Assembly (NCBI GenBank): GCA_949128115.1
Contig: OX421962.1
Location: 11,855,262-11,919,261 of the forward strand
Direction of reading: 5' to 3'
Source of the DNA: Anaspis maculata
Taxonomy: Eukaryota; Arthropoda; Insecta; Coleoptera; Scraptiidae
DNA: 64,000 nt
This document shows positions 1 to 10,372 of the stretch, one piece after another. The notes under the pieces were generated by a model. The model made no database searches and was not told the origin of the DNA. It was given only the letters and a program-made list of their open reading frames with translations. Within the stretch, counting starts at the first letter, position 1. Each line of letters begins with the position of its first letter. Position numbers and translations under genes: made by a program.

Positions 1-1230
1 GTTTATCGTACCTGTGGAAAAATGCAGCGGATCATGGCGGTTCAGAGCCATGCCATTTGGCTCGTGCAGCGCTCCTGCAAGCTCATAAAAACATGGTTAT
101 GTATCGATTTCCAAAGTCGCTCAATCAGTGATCGTATAAGTGACAATATCGTGTTTTGAACCGAAACTGTACATAACAGCTCCATTATCTATCCAAAACG
201 TAACGTTATCTCAGCTAAAATGCACCGGCGGTGTTTTGCTAATTCCCAAGACTCCTTCCGCTTCAGGTGTTCCAGTTACTCTACGCCTTGCTGCGACCTC
301 TGAAATGAAGACTTCAGTTCAATTCGCGTTGCATTTTATTCAAATGAGAAGACTGGGAAGCAGAGGCGGTTGGAGCTCCGATGGAAATGCCCTCGGTGTT
401 TGCATTATCTTTTCATTTTCCGCCGTTTTCCCGCAACGTGCATAGTGTCATTAGATTTAATCAAGATGCAGTCAGCCTTGTGACGATTGCTTTCGGATGG
501 TTAGAGGGGAACTGCTGGTGGCGGCGCCCGGTTTTTTTTCACGAGATATGATCGCCGAGTCCCGAAAACTCGCTAGGCCGGTGACGCATTAGCATTTTAA
601 AGCGTATCCCATGATTGATGCGTAATGGCCTTCTGGCACTACTATACCAGTTTAAGTCTTTTCCGATACACGGAATATGTGGGAATGCTTGCGCAGGCGG
701 AAGCTCGAATTTTCATCCGTGATGGAAATTCCGGCGTCGGGCTTTCACCACCTCGAATCAAAGCAACGCGGTGCTCGCACCTTGCTTTTTGAAGTAACAA
801 AGGGGTGCTCTGCCGCTGCTACAGAGCTCGATTTAGGTTTCGAAAAGGGTCCCCATTACCCCTGCAATATCGCAACCCGACGCGCGTTATTTAAAGCTCG
901 TTTTGAAATGATCAGATTTTCATCACGGCCGACGACGACGGAAATGGCGGCGTGTTTGTGGTGCTCTGCCGGTTCCGCCGATGCGAAAGCAGAAAAGGAC
1001 AAGGATTTTTTTGGATCCTCCATCAAGGGTGTTCGTTTCACGGGTAAATGAACCGAAGTATTAAAATATCATTAGCAGCCTGGGGCCGGCGATGTTACAC
1101 CTCCTGTGTTAAATTTCGTAACAGAACAGTAGTTTTTTTTTTCAATATCTCTTCTCAAAAATTGTTGTAAGTACAAATTTGCATCGATGTCATTGCATTT
1201 GGGAAATAACCACTGACTCAATGTATGTTT
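1..1230. other. Unrecognised sequence, no supported gene
   Basis: Mixed-composition DNA. Open frames of 101 and 124 codons exist (140-445 and 677-1051, + strand), but they show no recognisable domain and no convincing splice context, and an overlapping - strand frame is open as well. I treat them as chance frames. No transposon termini or tandem repeats were seen here. Confidence 0.5.
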
Positions 1231-1231
1231 T

Positions 1232-1346
1232 TATTGTGCCGCCAAAGCTCACACAGCCCATTTTTTGTGTTTACATTGGTGGCAGCAGTGGGATACGCTC
1301 TACATCTAAGCATTGTTCGAGCTTTTATCATGGAAAATATATATTT
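1232..1346. repeat. Dispersed repeat, copy 1 (pairs with 13,393-13,500)
   Basis: About 100 bp containing AAGCTCACACAGCCCATTTT, a GTGGGATACG block and CATTGTTCGAGCT, and closely matching the segment just outside the errantivirus 5' LTR at 13,393-13,500. Because it lies outside the LTR at the other end, I read it as a dispersed repeat rather than LTR sequence. Confidence 0.6.
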
Positions 1347-1450
1347 TTCCTAATTTATTTGTCGCCTTGATAACCAGATAATTGGCGGTATTCATTTAAT
1401 ACATTTTAACATGTGTTCACTTATTTGATTTTTATCAGTATAAATTATAT

Positions 1451-1684
1451 TACATTTTGTTTATTAGGTCTGCCATTTTCAAAAATTTTACAATCTTGTC
1501 GGGGTCCTCGAAGGATAATGCCGTTTCCAGTGTGTTTGGGATGTTGAGTTTTCGTCTGATGTCTTCATATTTCTGACAATGGATTATGATGTGTTCGACT
1601 GTGAGTCTAGTTTCACATTGATCGCATATTGGAGGTGGAAGTCAGTCGGGTATGTCCCAAACTTAACCTGTTCAGGAGCACATC
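1451..1684 (-). pseudogene. LINE (jockey-like) ORF2 C-terminal fragment
   Basis: Read on the - strand, this encodes the tail of a non-LTR retrotransposon polyprotein. The diagnostic stretch is LGHTRLT, then PPPICDQC, then LTVEHIIIHC with a following RRKLNIP. This RNase-H-proximal, cysteine-rich C-terminus is typical of jockey-type ORF2, and it ends in a TAA just after LINKM. The LGHTRLT segment and the PPPICDQC segment are in different frames, and the residues usually found between them are missing, so a frameshifting deletion has occurred. The upstream part is cut off exactly where the foldback element begins at 1,687. The fragment cannot be active. Placement in the jockey group is by motif only. 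Confidence 0.75.
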
Positions 1685-1686
1685 TA

Positions 1687-3154
1687 GTGGGGTCGGTACA
1701 CAATAAAAAACGGTACTATACGGCATTTAATGATACAGAAAATTCCTTTTGCATGAGTGTTCTACAAGGTCTAACGAACGATATTAGAAGGAGCCCAGGG
1801 GGAGCCCAGGAGCTTAAGGGGACCCCAGGGGGCCCTGTCAAGTTGACGGTCCAAGAGCTCCTACCAAACCATCTTTCAATTTCGTTGTATCACTGAAATG
1901 GGGATGATGTGACTCCATTGTGAATCTCGGTGGCATTGGTCGCCATGTCTCTTTCATCCTTCATGCTTGAAAAAATAATTTCTTCGGGAGGTCAGAGAAA
2001 TCACTTTTTTTTTTTATACATACAAGAGGATGCGGAGTTGGCATGTTTTGTGTCTCAACCTGTTATTTGGCATTCCCAAAACCCTATTATGCAGTCAATT
2101 TTTCAAATTCTCAATTTTGGGTTGATTGGTAGGCGAAAAAGTAGGTATTTTTCAACATCCAGTTCAGACGTACTTTTGTGAGTGTCCAACTGGAGGTTAT
2201 TGAAATCATCATTAGAGGTGGACACACTAAACTATTTTCTCAACATTATGTCGAGAAAATCAATTCTAAACCGCGCATAGAGGGTACACAAATTATCTTT
2301 TTTTTTCGGTCAGTCGAATTGCGATGCCTACTACGCCCGTCAGGGAGAACGCTGAGCATCGCCAGCCTAAACTGGTATGAAAACAGCCTAAACAAATTCA
2401 AAACTGACTAAAACTCTGAGGGCTGACTCAGACTTGAATGTCGAACCACATAATGAGTGTTTCAGGCTGTTTTCATCCTAGTTTAGTCTGGCGATGCTCA
2501 GCGTTCTCCCTGACGGGCGTAGTAGGCATCGCAATTCGACCGACCGGAAGAAAAATAATCTGTGTACTCTCCATGTGCGGTTTAGGATTGATTTTCTCGA
2601 CATAATGTTTAGAAAATAGTTCAGTCCATCCACCCCTGCGATTATTTCAATAACATCCAGTTGGACATTGAAAATGGTACGTCTGAACTGGATGTTGAAA
2701 AATACCTAATTCTTAGCCTACCAATCAGCCCAAAATTGAGAATTTGAAAATATGACTTCATAATAGGATTTTGGGAATGCCATTATAACAGGTTAAGACA
2801 CAAAACATGCCACCTTTGCGTCCTCTTGGATATGTAAAAAAATAAAAAGTAATTTTTCTAACCTCCCGAAGAAATTATTTTTTCAAGCATGAAGGATGGG
2901 AGAGACATGGCGACCAATGCCATCGAGATTCACAATGAAGTCACATCATCCCCATTTGAGTGATACAACGAAACTGAAAGATGGTTTGGTAGGAGTTCTT
3001 GGACCGTCAACTTGACAGGGCCCCCTGCGGCCCCCCTAAGGGGAAGCTCATGTGCTTCCCCTTCTAATATCGTTTGTTAGGCCTTGTAGAACACTCATGC
3101 AGAAGGAATTTTCTGTATCATCAAATGCCGTATAGGAATGCCTACCAACCCCAC
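1687..3154. mobile_element. Long foldback element with ~700-bp arms
   Basis: The sequence from 1,687 to about 2,395 reappears in inverted orientation from about 2,460 to 3,154, around a spacer of roughly 60 bp. Matching pairs include CAGGGAGAACGCTGAGCATC with its complement across the centre, and GTGGGGTCGGTA near the left end with TACCAACCCCAC near the right end. Both ends are bordered by TA (1,685-1,686 and 3,155-3,156), consistent with a TA target duplication. Arm identity is high with scattered differences. No transposase frame is present, so it is a non-autonomous element. Superfamily is uncertain; the TA border suggests a Tc1/mariner-like mobiliser. Confidence 0.8.
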
Positions 3155-3156
3155 TA

Positions 3157-3279
3157 ATAATAATAATTATGGTTTTAAAATCAAGTCTGAGGAAACTACG
3201 TGTAGATAAGAGAAATGTAATACAATAGTTGCGGAGACTGCTTGATCGTCATATTGTCTGCTACTCACGGAATGTAACT
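3157..3279 (-). repeat. Errantivirus 3' LTR (truncated)
   Basis: This matches 13,270-13,392 at high identity and begins (on the - strand) with AGTTACATTCC, the AGT start usual for errantivirus LTRs. It stops at the foldback junction at 3,156, so only the U3-side ~123 bp is present. The TTATTATTATT run marks the truncation side. Confidence 0.75.
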
Positions 3280-3290
3280 CCTCCGTCCTC
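3280..3290 (-). promoter_or_regulatory. Polypurine tract next to 3' LTR
   Basis: On the - strand the sequence GAGGACGGAGG lies directly upstream of the LTR start AGTTACATTCC. A purine tract at this position primes plus-strand DNA synthesis in LTR retroelements. It overlaps the end of env. Confidence 0.7.
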
Positions 3291-4982
3291 AGGAAGTTCC
3301 TTCTGGGGTGAAGAGAACAGAAGGAACAGGTCTCCTTTCTTGATCTTCAGGTTGATTCTTGGAATGTCGATACCTGGTGATGACTATGTATGCCAGGTAC
3401 ATAATGATGATCGATGTAGAGGCGAACAGCATGGTCCGCAGGACCCAGTTGGTTGCAGAAGGGTTAGTTGATTCTTCGATGTCGAAGGGTTGCATGGCCT
3501 CGAAGTGCTTTTGTAATGTTTGGATCTCGTCCAAAGAAACGTCCTTCAGCTGTATGGGTTGTTGTTTTTTCAATAACATTCTGCCGAATTTCTCGTCCCG
3601 GCTTGGGAGGATGAGTGGATATCTTCCAATGATAGATCTCGGATTGCTGATCTTATAGTTCCCAATTTCGATGGAACAGTTTACCTACTGGTATCTGGAT
3701 CAGGTTGGCACCTTCAGCGATGGTCAGTAGTGGTTGTTTGCATTTCCCAATAACTTTGGTTTTGTTGTTTGACAGCAGGATGATGTTCTCACTATTGATC
3801 GTCTCGATGATTTCTTGTTTGATTTGAACAGGTGTATGTGGACACTGGATGTTTTGGCCCATTATAAGGGCAGGTATGCATTGATCTTCGGGGTTTGATT
3901 GTAGAGCTTGCTGCGAGCACAGGTGACGGTCTTCCACTTCTTCGCATGGGTTGTCCATGAATTGATGGAGTTCTTGGTGAAGAGCCAAATATGGTTGAGG
4001 AGGAATTATGAAGGTGTTGTTTTTTTGTGGGAATAGGGTAGAGGTGATAGTAATCGAATGTATTGGGGTGAACAATAGGTATTTGGAGGGTGAAGATTAT
4101 CTGATCTTTCGAAAAATGACAAGTATTTAGTATTTATTACGGAGTACCATGTGTGTAATTCAAAGTTTGGTATTTCCGATTTTGTATAAAATAGTGACAG
4201 TTGGAAGCGAATTTCTTCCAGCTCTTTCATGGTTACGATATCTGGGTGAATTGTGAACAATCTGGCAAAAGTTATGGCGTTTTCTAAATTATCAAGAAAG
4301 TTTATCAACACATTGGCATTTATATGAATTTGATCTAAGGCACTGAAAATTAATGCATAGCTTTGGAAGCTTTTGGAGTCGGCTTTATGATATTGATTTT
4401 TGAATTTGGTAATGAATTTCATCACTTTTTGTTGGTTTTCGGTTAATGTTCCAATTGTTTTAGACTAGTTATTCACCAACTGTTTTGACAATGATATTTG
4501 TGTGTTAACGTGTTTGACAATTTGTTTTGCTTATTTTGTAACGTTCTTAAAGCCTTTTCATACCTTTCGCCGTCATCTGCATCTAGGGTACCCGTGAACC
4601 ATTTGCTTACAGTACCTATGAAATTAAATAGTCCTCTTTTTGTTCTTTTGGGTGAATATAAAATATTGATTAATTTGCGATCGATTTTATCGATAAGAGG
4701 TTTTAAATGATTGTAAATATTTGGTAAGCTTTTAAAATCTTTGGAGTGATCTTGGGAGACCTTTGAAAACGTTGTGTTCAAATCTAGATAGCATTGTTTA
4801 ATATTGGCAATTTCTACAGTAAGCATGTTTAAATTAACGTAATGTAAGAATACATGTTTACTACTTATTATGCTTGCTAAACCTAACTTAAATGGTAGAA
4901 TTCCAGGGGAATCGTTTAGGGGTATAATTCTAATCTCTTGAGCTACAGCTAGGGATATTAGGGTCAATAGGAGGGTCTTCAT
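3289..4982 (-). pseudogene. env: Errantivirus env (envelope glycoprotein), frameshifted
   Basis: Four consecutive - strand frames (4,473-4,982; 4,006-4,425; 3,653-4,075; 3,289-3,579) together resemble one insect errantivirus envelope protein of the baculovirus-F-like group. The first begins with ATG and a hydrophobic signal-like leader (residues 1-14). At about residue 113 it has a basic furin-type site, RTKRG, followed by a hydrophobic Gly/Phe-containing segment where the fusion peptide is expected. The last frame has a hydrophobic membrane anchor (about residues 50-68 of that frame) and a short charged tail. Frame changes near 4,470, 4,040 and 3,620-3,650 show that the gene is dead in this copy. 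The start overlaps the end of pol, a usual arrangement that depends on a spliced subgenomic RNA. Confidence 0.85.
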
Positions 4983-4984
4983 TT

Positions 4985-5287
4985 TGTTGTCTCTGTAACA
5001 AAGACTGATTTTTCACCAGTTTTCTCGTTTTTTAAAATTATTTTCTTATGCACTGTTTGTTTTGAAAGTTTGGCTGTGATTCCTGCGTTTTTAATCAATT
5101 TCGTTTTCTTGAATTTTGGTTTGATTTTAGTTCGGCCGTTTGTTTTTATGTAAACGTCTGTGTTTTCCTGATATTCGATGGGGTCTTCACGTTGCTCATT
5201 GATTTTATTGATATTCTTTTCTTTTACTGCTTGATTCTGGTTGTGAATTTTGTCGTAAAGTGCACGTGTCCTTTCTGAGTGATTATT
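4985..5287 (-). pseudogene. pol: Errantivirus pol: integrase C-terminal end
   Basis: An open - strand frame, too split to appear as one ORF, encodes a lysine-rich tail with NKINEQREDPI and VYIKTNGRTKIKPKF followed by SKQTVHKK. This matches the region that follows the integrase core in gypsy-type pol proteins. It ends in TAA at about 4,985, next to the env start. Its upstream side is separated from the integrase core (7,033 onward) by the 1.7-kb insertion at 5,298-7,022. Confidence 0.75.
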
Positions 5288-5297
5288 TATATAGTCA

Positions 5298-7022
5298 GTA
5301 GTAATACAATGAGTGGTACGATTATTGTCGATAATTTTTTAGTAATATTATGAGTTATAATCCCAAAGCTGAAAATACAACGAGCCCATAGGGCGAGTTG
5401 TATTTTCTTGCATTGGGATTATAACGAAATGATATTATTAAAAAATTATCTGACGATTAAGCGTACAACGCATTGTATTTGATAAGACTATATAATGAAT
5501 TGACAGAGCGCTACCCAAGATTCTGGGTTCTACCAGTGTTGTTCAAATGGTTGAAATTTTACAAAGAACTTTGTGGTATACACTGATTAATCAGGGTAAT
5601 CTTATTCTTTACTCAAAATGGTTTTAAATATTCACTTCATCATCATAATAAACTGCGTTCTTATTAGCGCAATAGTGCTTTTTTCTTAACGTTGGCAACG
5701 GAAGATCTCGAGATGCTGCGTCGGTAAAAGTCAAAAGTTGGAAACGTCATTGTTTGACGTTCGAGTTTGTAGGTTAGTTGCAGTTGGAAATCGGAAGATG
5801 AAAAACGCTTTCAAACAAAAAGTGCTATGAAAAAGTGCAGTAGACCTATTCAGAATCAGAAGTGGCTTTCATGCCAATTATCCAGCTACACTGGAATTTC
5901 TCACCAAATTCAGGGTGCTACTGCGAAATGGACAAATCAGAGGATATTATACCAGAGAATGGACAAGAGGGCGACAGGTTATACAATGTTATGATTGATT
6001 TTATTGAAATACTTGAAGGTTTTTTCTTCTTCAGCATAAAGGGAACCTTAGACTGATCTTGGAAAGTGCAGAAGTTTCAAGAAATTCTCTAAATGAAGCA
6101 ATGGAGATGGAACGTTTCGATCGATTGACACTTTGTAGCATAAAATTTTTCTCAATATAAATTATTTGTAAAAGGCAATTGAGTAAAATGCGTTATATTT
6201 GTACTGAATTTGTTTAAATAATTTAATGAAACAATACGGAAGTAAGACAAAGTTGAGAGTCGAGGAACATACTTAAAAAAACATGATTATTGCATGAACG
6301 GTAAGTTAGTGACACGAAGTTGAGATTCAAGACACATACTCCAGTAAAGCATGCATGGATAGATAAAAAAACTATTGCCTACACTTTATGTTATCACAAT
6401 TCACTCAAATATTGTAACAGGCTGGGGAGAGTCTTCACATGCAAAGTTGTATCTTGATTCAATGTATTTAATGAAACCGAAGGACATTTTTCTTTGATGT
6501 AGCAGAAGCGTCTGCTTGTAATTTGAAAGCCGTTGTATAAGCCATTTTTGGTGAAGGCCGTGAGTAGATAAAATTGAGATTCCTCTTGGAAAATTAAACA
6601 GCGTGTGTCCTGTTCCCAGTTCAACAAAACTTGGGCTTCTTTTTTTCTTCTCCTATAAATCAAAAAGCACAAAATTTAGCAACTACCGGTGTGGAATGAA
6701 AATTTACTAGGAAAGTGGGAATACTTATACCTTTAAATGGTAGAAAATGATCTATGATGCATGGAAAACGTTCTTGCAATGTTCAGTTTCATATATTTTG
6801 ATTGTGACAACCAGTGACAACTGACAGCACTGACATTGCGTAAATGCGCTCTGAATGACAGTCACTGCCCTGGTCTGGGAGAGGGGGAAGGACCACGGTA
6901 CCACAGCGATAATATTTACGTCAAGGAGGACGCCTGTATTGCCGGGGTGGTAAGCGTAGAGACGTGCTGATTGGCTGCCTATGCGCATTTCAAGAGTTTT
7001 GATTGGTTCTTGTTCAATGTAT
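5298..7022. mobile_element. 1.7-kb insertion in pol with 10-bp flanking direct repeat
   Basis: The segment is bordered by TATATAGTCA at 5,288-5,297 and again at 7,023-7,032, inside the integrase coding region. The pol frame on the two sides is compatible once one copy of the repeat and the segment are discounted, which supports a clean transposition event. The repeat length suits an 8-bp-duplication superfamily such as hAT or P, with two chance matching bases. Terminal similarity is weak (TAATACAATGA versus ATAATACATTGA). The left 200 bp forms its own inverted repeat around 5,390. Short frames inside (5,862-6,056 +; 6,394-6,672 - and 6,752-6,988 -) match no family I recognise. Confidence 0.65.
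5300..5500. repeat. Inverted repeat (foldback) at left end of insertion
   Basis: Two ~90-bp arms around a short centre near 5,390. TATAATCCCAAAGCTGAAAATACAAC on the left pairs with its near-complement (GTTGTATTTTCTTGCATTGGGATTATA) on the right, and the outer parts (AATACAATG/CATTGTATT) also pair. It would form a long hairpin. Confidence 0.7.
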
Positions 7023-7032
7023 TATATAGTCA

Positions 7033-7750
7033 TTGGCAATTACTTCGTCTGTAGTGTCAAATGGGTCTGAACTGTCTGTGTGTCCATTGATAATGGTAAA
7101 TGGGGTTTGTTTGGTCACTGAGTGAATGGAGTTATCGTAAGCCAGGATTGCATATAACATTAACTGTTCTGTGGAACTTTGTTCATGAATTTCTCGCAAA
7201 CATCGAATGTGTTCGATAAGGGTGGAATGTACTCTCTCTATCGGACTGTTGCTATTGCAATTGTGAAGTGTAGTCAAGTGAAATCGGATTTTGTTTAATT
7301 TAGTCCTTGAGGGTGGTATTGTTGAATTCTGTTCCTCCGTCAGTTTCTATACTTTTTGGAATGTCATGGTGGGAGATGAATTGAATTAATTTGTCGACAA
7401 TATTGATGACGTTTGCGCTATTAACTGGGTATGCTTGGCAATATCTCGAAAAGGTGTCAATGATGGTAAGAAACTTTTGATTTGCAATGTGGAATATATC
7501 CATATGAATAGTTTCAAATGGTTTTGAACTTGTTGGACTGATATTGGATTCAATTTTGGCTGAGTTTCTGTCATATTTGGCGGTTTGGCAAATGTCGCAA
7601 CTGTTTATGTATCGTTCGATATCTTGTTTCATTTTTGGCCAATAGTATGTTCGTTTCAAAGCTAGTTCTGTTTCGTTGATATCTCTGTGGCAGGTCTTTG
7701 TCTCGTGATGATATCGAATTTTGTTTTCTTGTTCTTCTTGAATGTTGACA
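7033..7750 (-). pseudogene. pol: Errantivirus pol: integrase zinc-binding region and DDE core
   Basis: The - strand encodes an HHCC-type zinc-binding region (tail RYINSCDICQ), then the catalytic core. Visible acidic positions are the D of HMDIFHI, the D of ETDGGTEF and the E of SPIERVHSTL, which matches the DD(35)E arrangement of retroviral-type integrases. The enzyme joins element DNA to host DNA. The core is broken by a frameshift near 7,280-7,300 between the second D and the E. The C-terminal end continues beyond the insertion at 5,298-7,022. This copy cannot make an active integrase. Confidence 0.85.
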
Positions 7751-7754
7751 TCTT

Positions 7755-8165
7755 CTAGGGATAAATTTGTAAAAAAGTTAGTATGGGATCTTCAGCTGAG
7801 CTGTGTACAGTTTCGTTTGTATCGGGGTCAGGTAATTGGTTTTTGTCATTTGTCAGAGCATCCAAGTGTTCGTCTAATTGGGTCGGTGAAACGTTCGGTT
7901 CTTCGATATTTTCGTTGAAATATTGGAGAATGTCGTCGTCTACTTCTCCTGAATTTGCTATGACGGATTTGTTCTCAATGGCATTCAGTTCGATTCTTGA
8001 TAGTGCATCTGCGTTCGTATTAGCTTTGCCCTTTTTATAAGTCACTTGGTAATCGAATTCTTCTAATTTAAGTCTCCAGCGGACCAACCGAGAATTGGGA
8101 TCTTTCATTGAAAATAGCCATTGTAAGGGCCTGTGATCTGTAATGATAGTAAATTTGTTCCCGTA
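7755..8165 (-). pseudogene. pol: Errantivirus pol: RNase H distal half and linker to integrase
   Basis: The encoded stretch includes FTIITDHRPLQWL, then RLVRWRLKLEEFDY and KKGKANTNADALSRIE. This is the classic C-terminal half of Ty3/gypsy RNase H, with the conserved TDH and the NADALSR end of the domain. It is followed by an acidic linker toward integrase. The proximal half lies at 10,040-10,372, on the other side of the foldback/LINE insertion. Confidence 0.85.
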
Positions 8166-8511
8166 TATACACACATCAAAAGAATCTAGGGGACAAGCAA
8201 ATTCAGACGACTTCTAAAATCATCATAACTTTTGATTTCCATCAACGATTTGATATCGGTTTTCAGTGTTTGATAGCTCAATCTTTCTTTTTCGTGCCTT
8301 GATCACGTCAAATACAAACAATGTTTTATAAGGTTGCTACAAGGTGATCAATGGAACATAGCCCAGTTTTGAAGATCAGTGTTTCAGCTTCAGTGACGTT
8401 TTTGAAATTCGAAAATCGAAGGTGAATTGCCAAAGATATTAATCATTTTATGCCGTAATGTTAAACTTCCAAGAAAGAATCAAGTGATCCGATTTCATTG
8501 AAACTTGGAAC

Positions 8512-8735
8512 ACACTCATGTCTGTTTCAAGTAATTGGAATTCCAAGTTCAAATGTCACTTTCGATCACTTCCGAGCCGCTATATTGAACTTTTTACATA
8601 AATGATTCGATTTGAATAAAACTTTGAAACAAACTAGAATCGAATCATTAACATAAAAGTTCAATGTGGCGGCTTGAAAGTGACCGAAGAAGACATTTGA
8701 CCTTGAAATTCCAATTACTTTGAGCCAGACGTGAT
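8512..8735. repeat. Inner foldback, ~85-bp arms
   Basis: TCAAGTAATTGGAATTCCAA near 8,520 pairs with TTGGAATTTCAAGG... complement CCTTGAAATTCCAATTAC near 8,700. CATTTGACC, GAAAGTGAC and GAACTTTT... blocks also pair around a centre near 8,620. It lies inside the loop of the larger foldback. Confidence 0.75.
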
Positions 8736-8739
8736 TATG

Positions 8740-9745
8740 ATGATATGATTGAAAGTGATCTGAATGTGATTGGGAAGCTCTCTGTAGACCACAACCTTAG
8801 ACTCAATCCCACCAAAACGAATCTTATGTTGTTTGGTAGTGCGGGTCAGATCAGTTTTCTCAAGTCAAACATGTCCGTGTCGCTTGATGGTGTGACGTTG
8901 CCTATTGTGGAATCCACGAAGAGTCTCGGCCTAATAATCGATTCTGATTTTCGATTTGGACGTCATGTTAAAGAATGTTTGCTAGTCGACATATTTTGAA
9001 TGCCAAAGTGCGTAGGAATCTTTGTGAATCTCTTGTTTTGTCAAATTTCAATTATTGCGACTTTCTCTACGGTTTTTGTCTGGACTACATGGATAGGATG
9101 CGTATTCAGAGGGTTCAAAATACTTGTTCGCGCCTTATCAAAGATTTAAGGAAGTTCGACCACATTTCTTGGACCTTTAAGGACTTGTTAAGGAATTGGC
9201 TAAAAATGGAACATCGTCGAACTCATCACTTGGGAAATTTTATCATGAAGTTATTAATTGTAAGTGATGACCTGCCGTCGCCGCCCTCAACCCTCGCGGG
9301 GAGACTCATTCGTCGCACTTCTGTACATTTTCGCAATGTTCGTCACATCAACAAGCTTACTATGCCACACCATCGTACAACGCTTTTCAGACGCAGTTTT
9401 ACATATAACGCTGTGAAACTATACAATTCTTTGCCAAAAGAGTTGGTGAGCCTTCAAATGAAGCCTTTTATTTCATCCATCAGAAAATATTTAATGAATT
9501 TGCAGAGCGGCTCGTCCTGATTGAGATTCTTATCCATAGGATATTATCTGTTTCTTTTCTCTAAGTTTTATGACCTCCTATGTTCTTTTTCTTCTTTTGT
9601 TTATTTTTCTGTTTTTCGGACTGCAGGAAGGGTTAAGTAGAATAGCTGTTGAAGCTAGACTTCGCCATTCCTCGGTCCAGCTTCTATGACCTTTTTCATA
9701 CTGTAGGTGCATACAAATCAAATAAAGTCGATTATTGTTACTGAA
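8740..9745 (+). pseudogene. LINE (CR1/L2-like) ORF2 C-terminal fragment with 3' end
   Basis: Two overlapping + strand frames (8,745-8,999 and 8,975-9,520) encode the distal part of a non-LTR retrotransposon RT. Recognisable parts are LRLNPTKTNLMLFG (RT thumb side), STKSLGLIIDSDFRF, LVLSNFNYCDFLYG, the RIQRVQNTCSRLI segment, and the end motif TYNAVKLYNSLPKEL. The frame shift near 8,985 breaks the protein. The 5' part, with endonuclease and catalytic RT, is absent, as expected for a 5'-truncated insertion. The 3' end has AATAAAGTCGATTATTG just before the right arm of the foldback. Clade assignment is by C-terminal motif only. Confidence 0.75.
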
Positions 9746-10039
9746 GCTGAAACACCAGTCTTCATAACTGTGCTATTGGAATGTATAAAAAAAATTGTTT
9801 GGGAAATCGCGCTCGTACGGAACTTTTGGCAATTTTACACTGTTCCATTGATCACCCTGTAGAAACTTGATGAAACATTGTTTGTATTCAACGGGATCAA
9901 GGCATGAGAACAAAGGATTGGGCTATCGAACACTGAAAACCGATATGAAATCGCTGACGGCAGTCAAAAGTTATGATGATTTTAGAAATCGTCTGAATTT
10001 GCTTGTTCTCTAGATTCTTTTGATGTGTGTATAAGGCCT

Positions 10040-10372
10040 GAAAAGCTTTGTGGCATAAATAATTGCAAGTAGTTCTTCCTCTACTGTACCGTAGTTCAAT
10101 TCAGCGGGGTCGAGAGTTCGTGAGGCGTACGCAATGGGCAAGTCCTGTCCAACAGGTCCCTGAGATAATTATAGCTCCGATAGCTACGTTGGATGCGTCT
10201 GTTGTTATATTGAACGGTTTTTCGAAGTCGGGGTATTGGAGGATTTGGTCATTCGTCAGGATGTTTTTGCAAAGGTTGAAAGGCATCAACAAATTTTTTG
10301 TCATGTTCGATTTTCATTTCTTTCTTCAAGCATTGACTGAAGGGTTTTGTGATCAGCAAAATCTTTAATAAA
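10040..10372 (-). pseudogene. pol: Errantivirus pol: RNase H proximal half
   Basis: The - strand encodes ILQYPDFEKPFNITTDASN followed by VAIGAII, the start of the RNase H domain that follows RT in Ty3/gypsy pol, with the first catalytic Asp in TTDASN. After this the frame shifts, and the continuation toward the second half is visible in another frame (SRTL and a glutamate-rich EEEL segment). The remainder of the domain lies beyond the foldback, at 7,755-8,165. Confidence 0.8.

Larger units (their letters stand above)
8166..10033. mobile_element. Foldback element with ~230-280-bp inverted arms, carrying a LINE
   Basis: The left arm (8,166-8,395) and right arm (9,745-10,033) are inverted copies. 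The outermost block TATACACACATCAAAAGAA pairs with TTCTTTTGATGTGTGTATA, and the inner edges pair as GTTTCAGCTTCAGT and ACTGAAGCTGAAAC. It interrupts the errantivirus RNase H. The loop holds a second, smaller inverted repeat (8,512-8,735) and a LINE fragment (8,740-9,745). Target duplication is unclear because the junction is a short TA-rich repeat. No transposase is present. Confidence 0.8.

Noticed and set aside
3161..3279. I first read 1,232-1,346 and 3,157-3,279 as two halves of one LTR
   Set aside because: Their order relative to env and gag is inconsistent with an LTR; only 3,157-3,279 abuts a polypurine tract and matches the sequence at the gag side.
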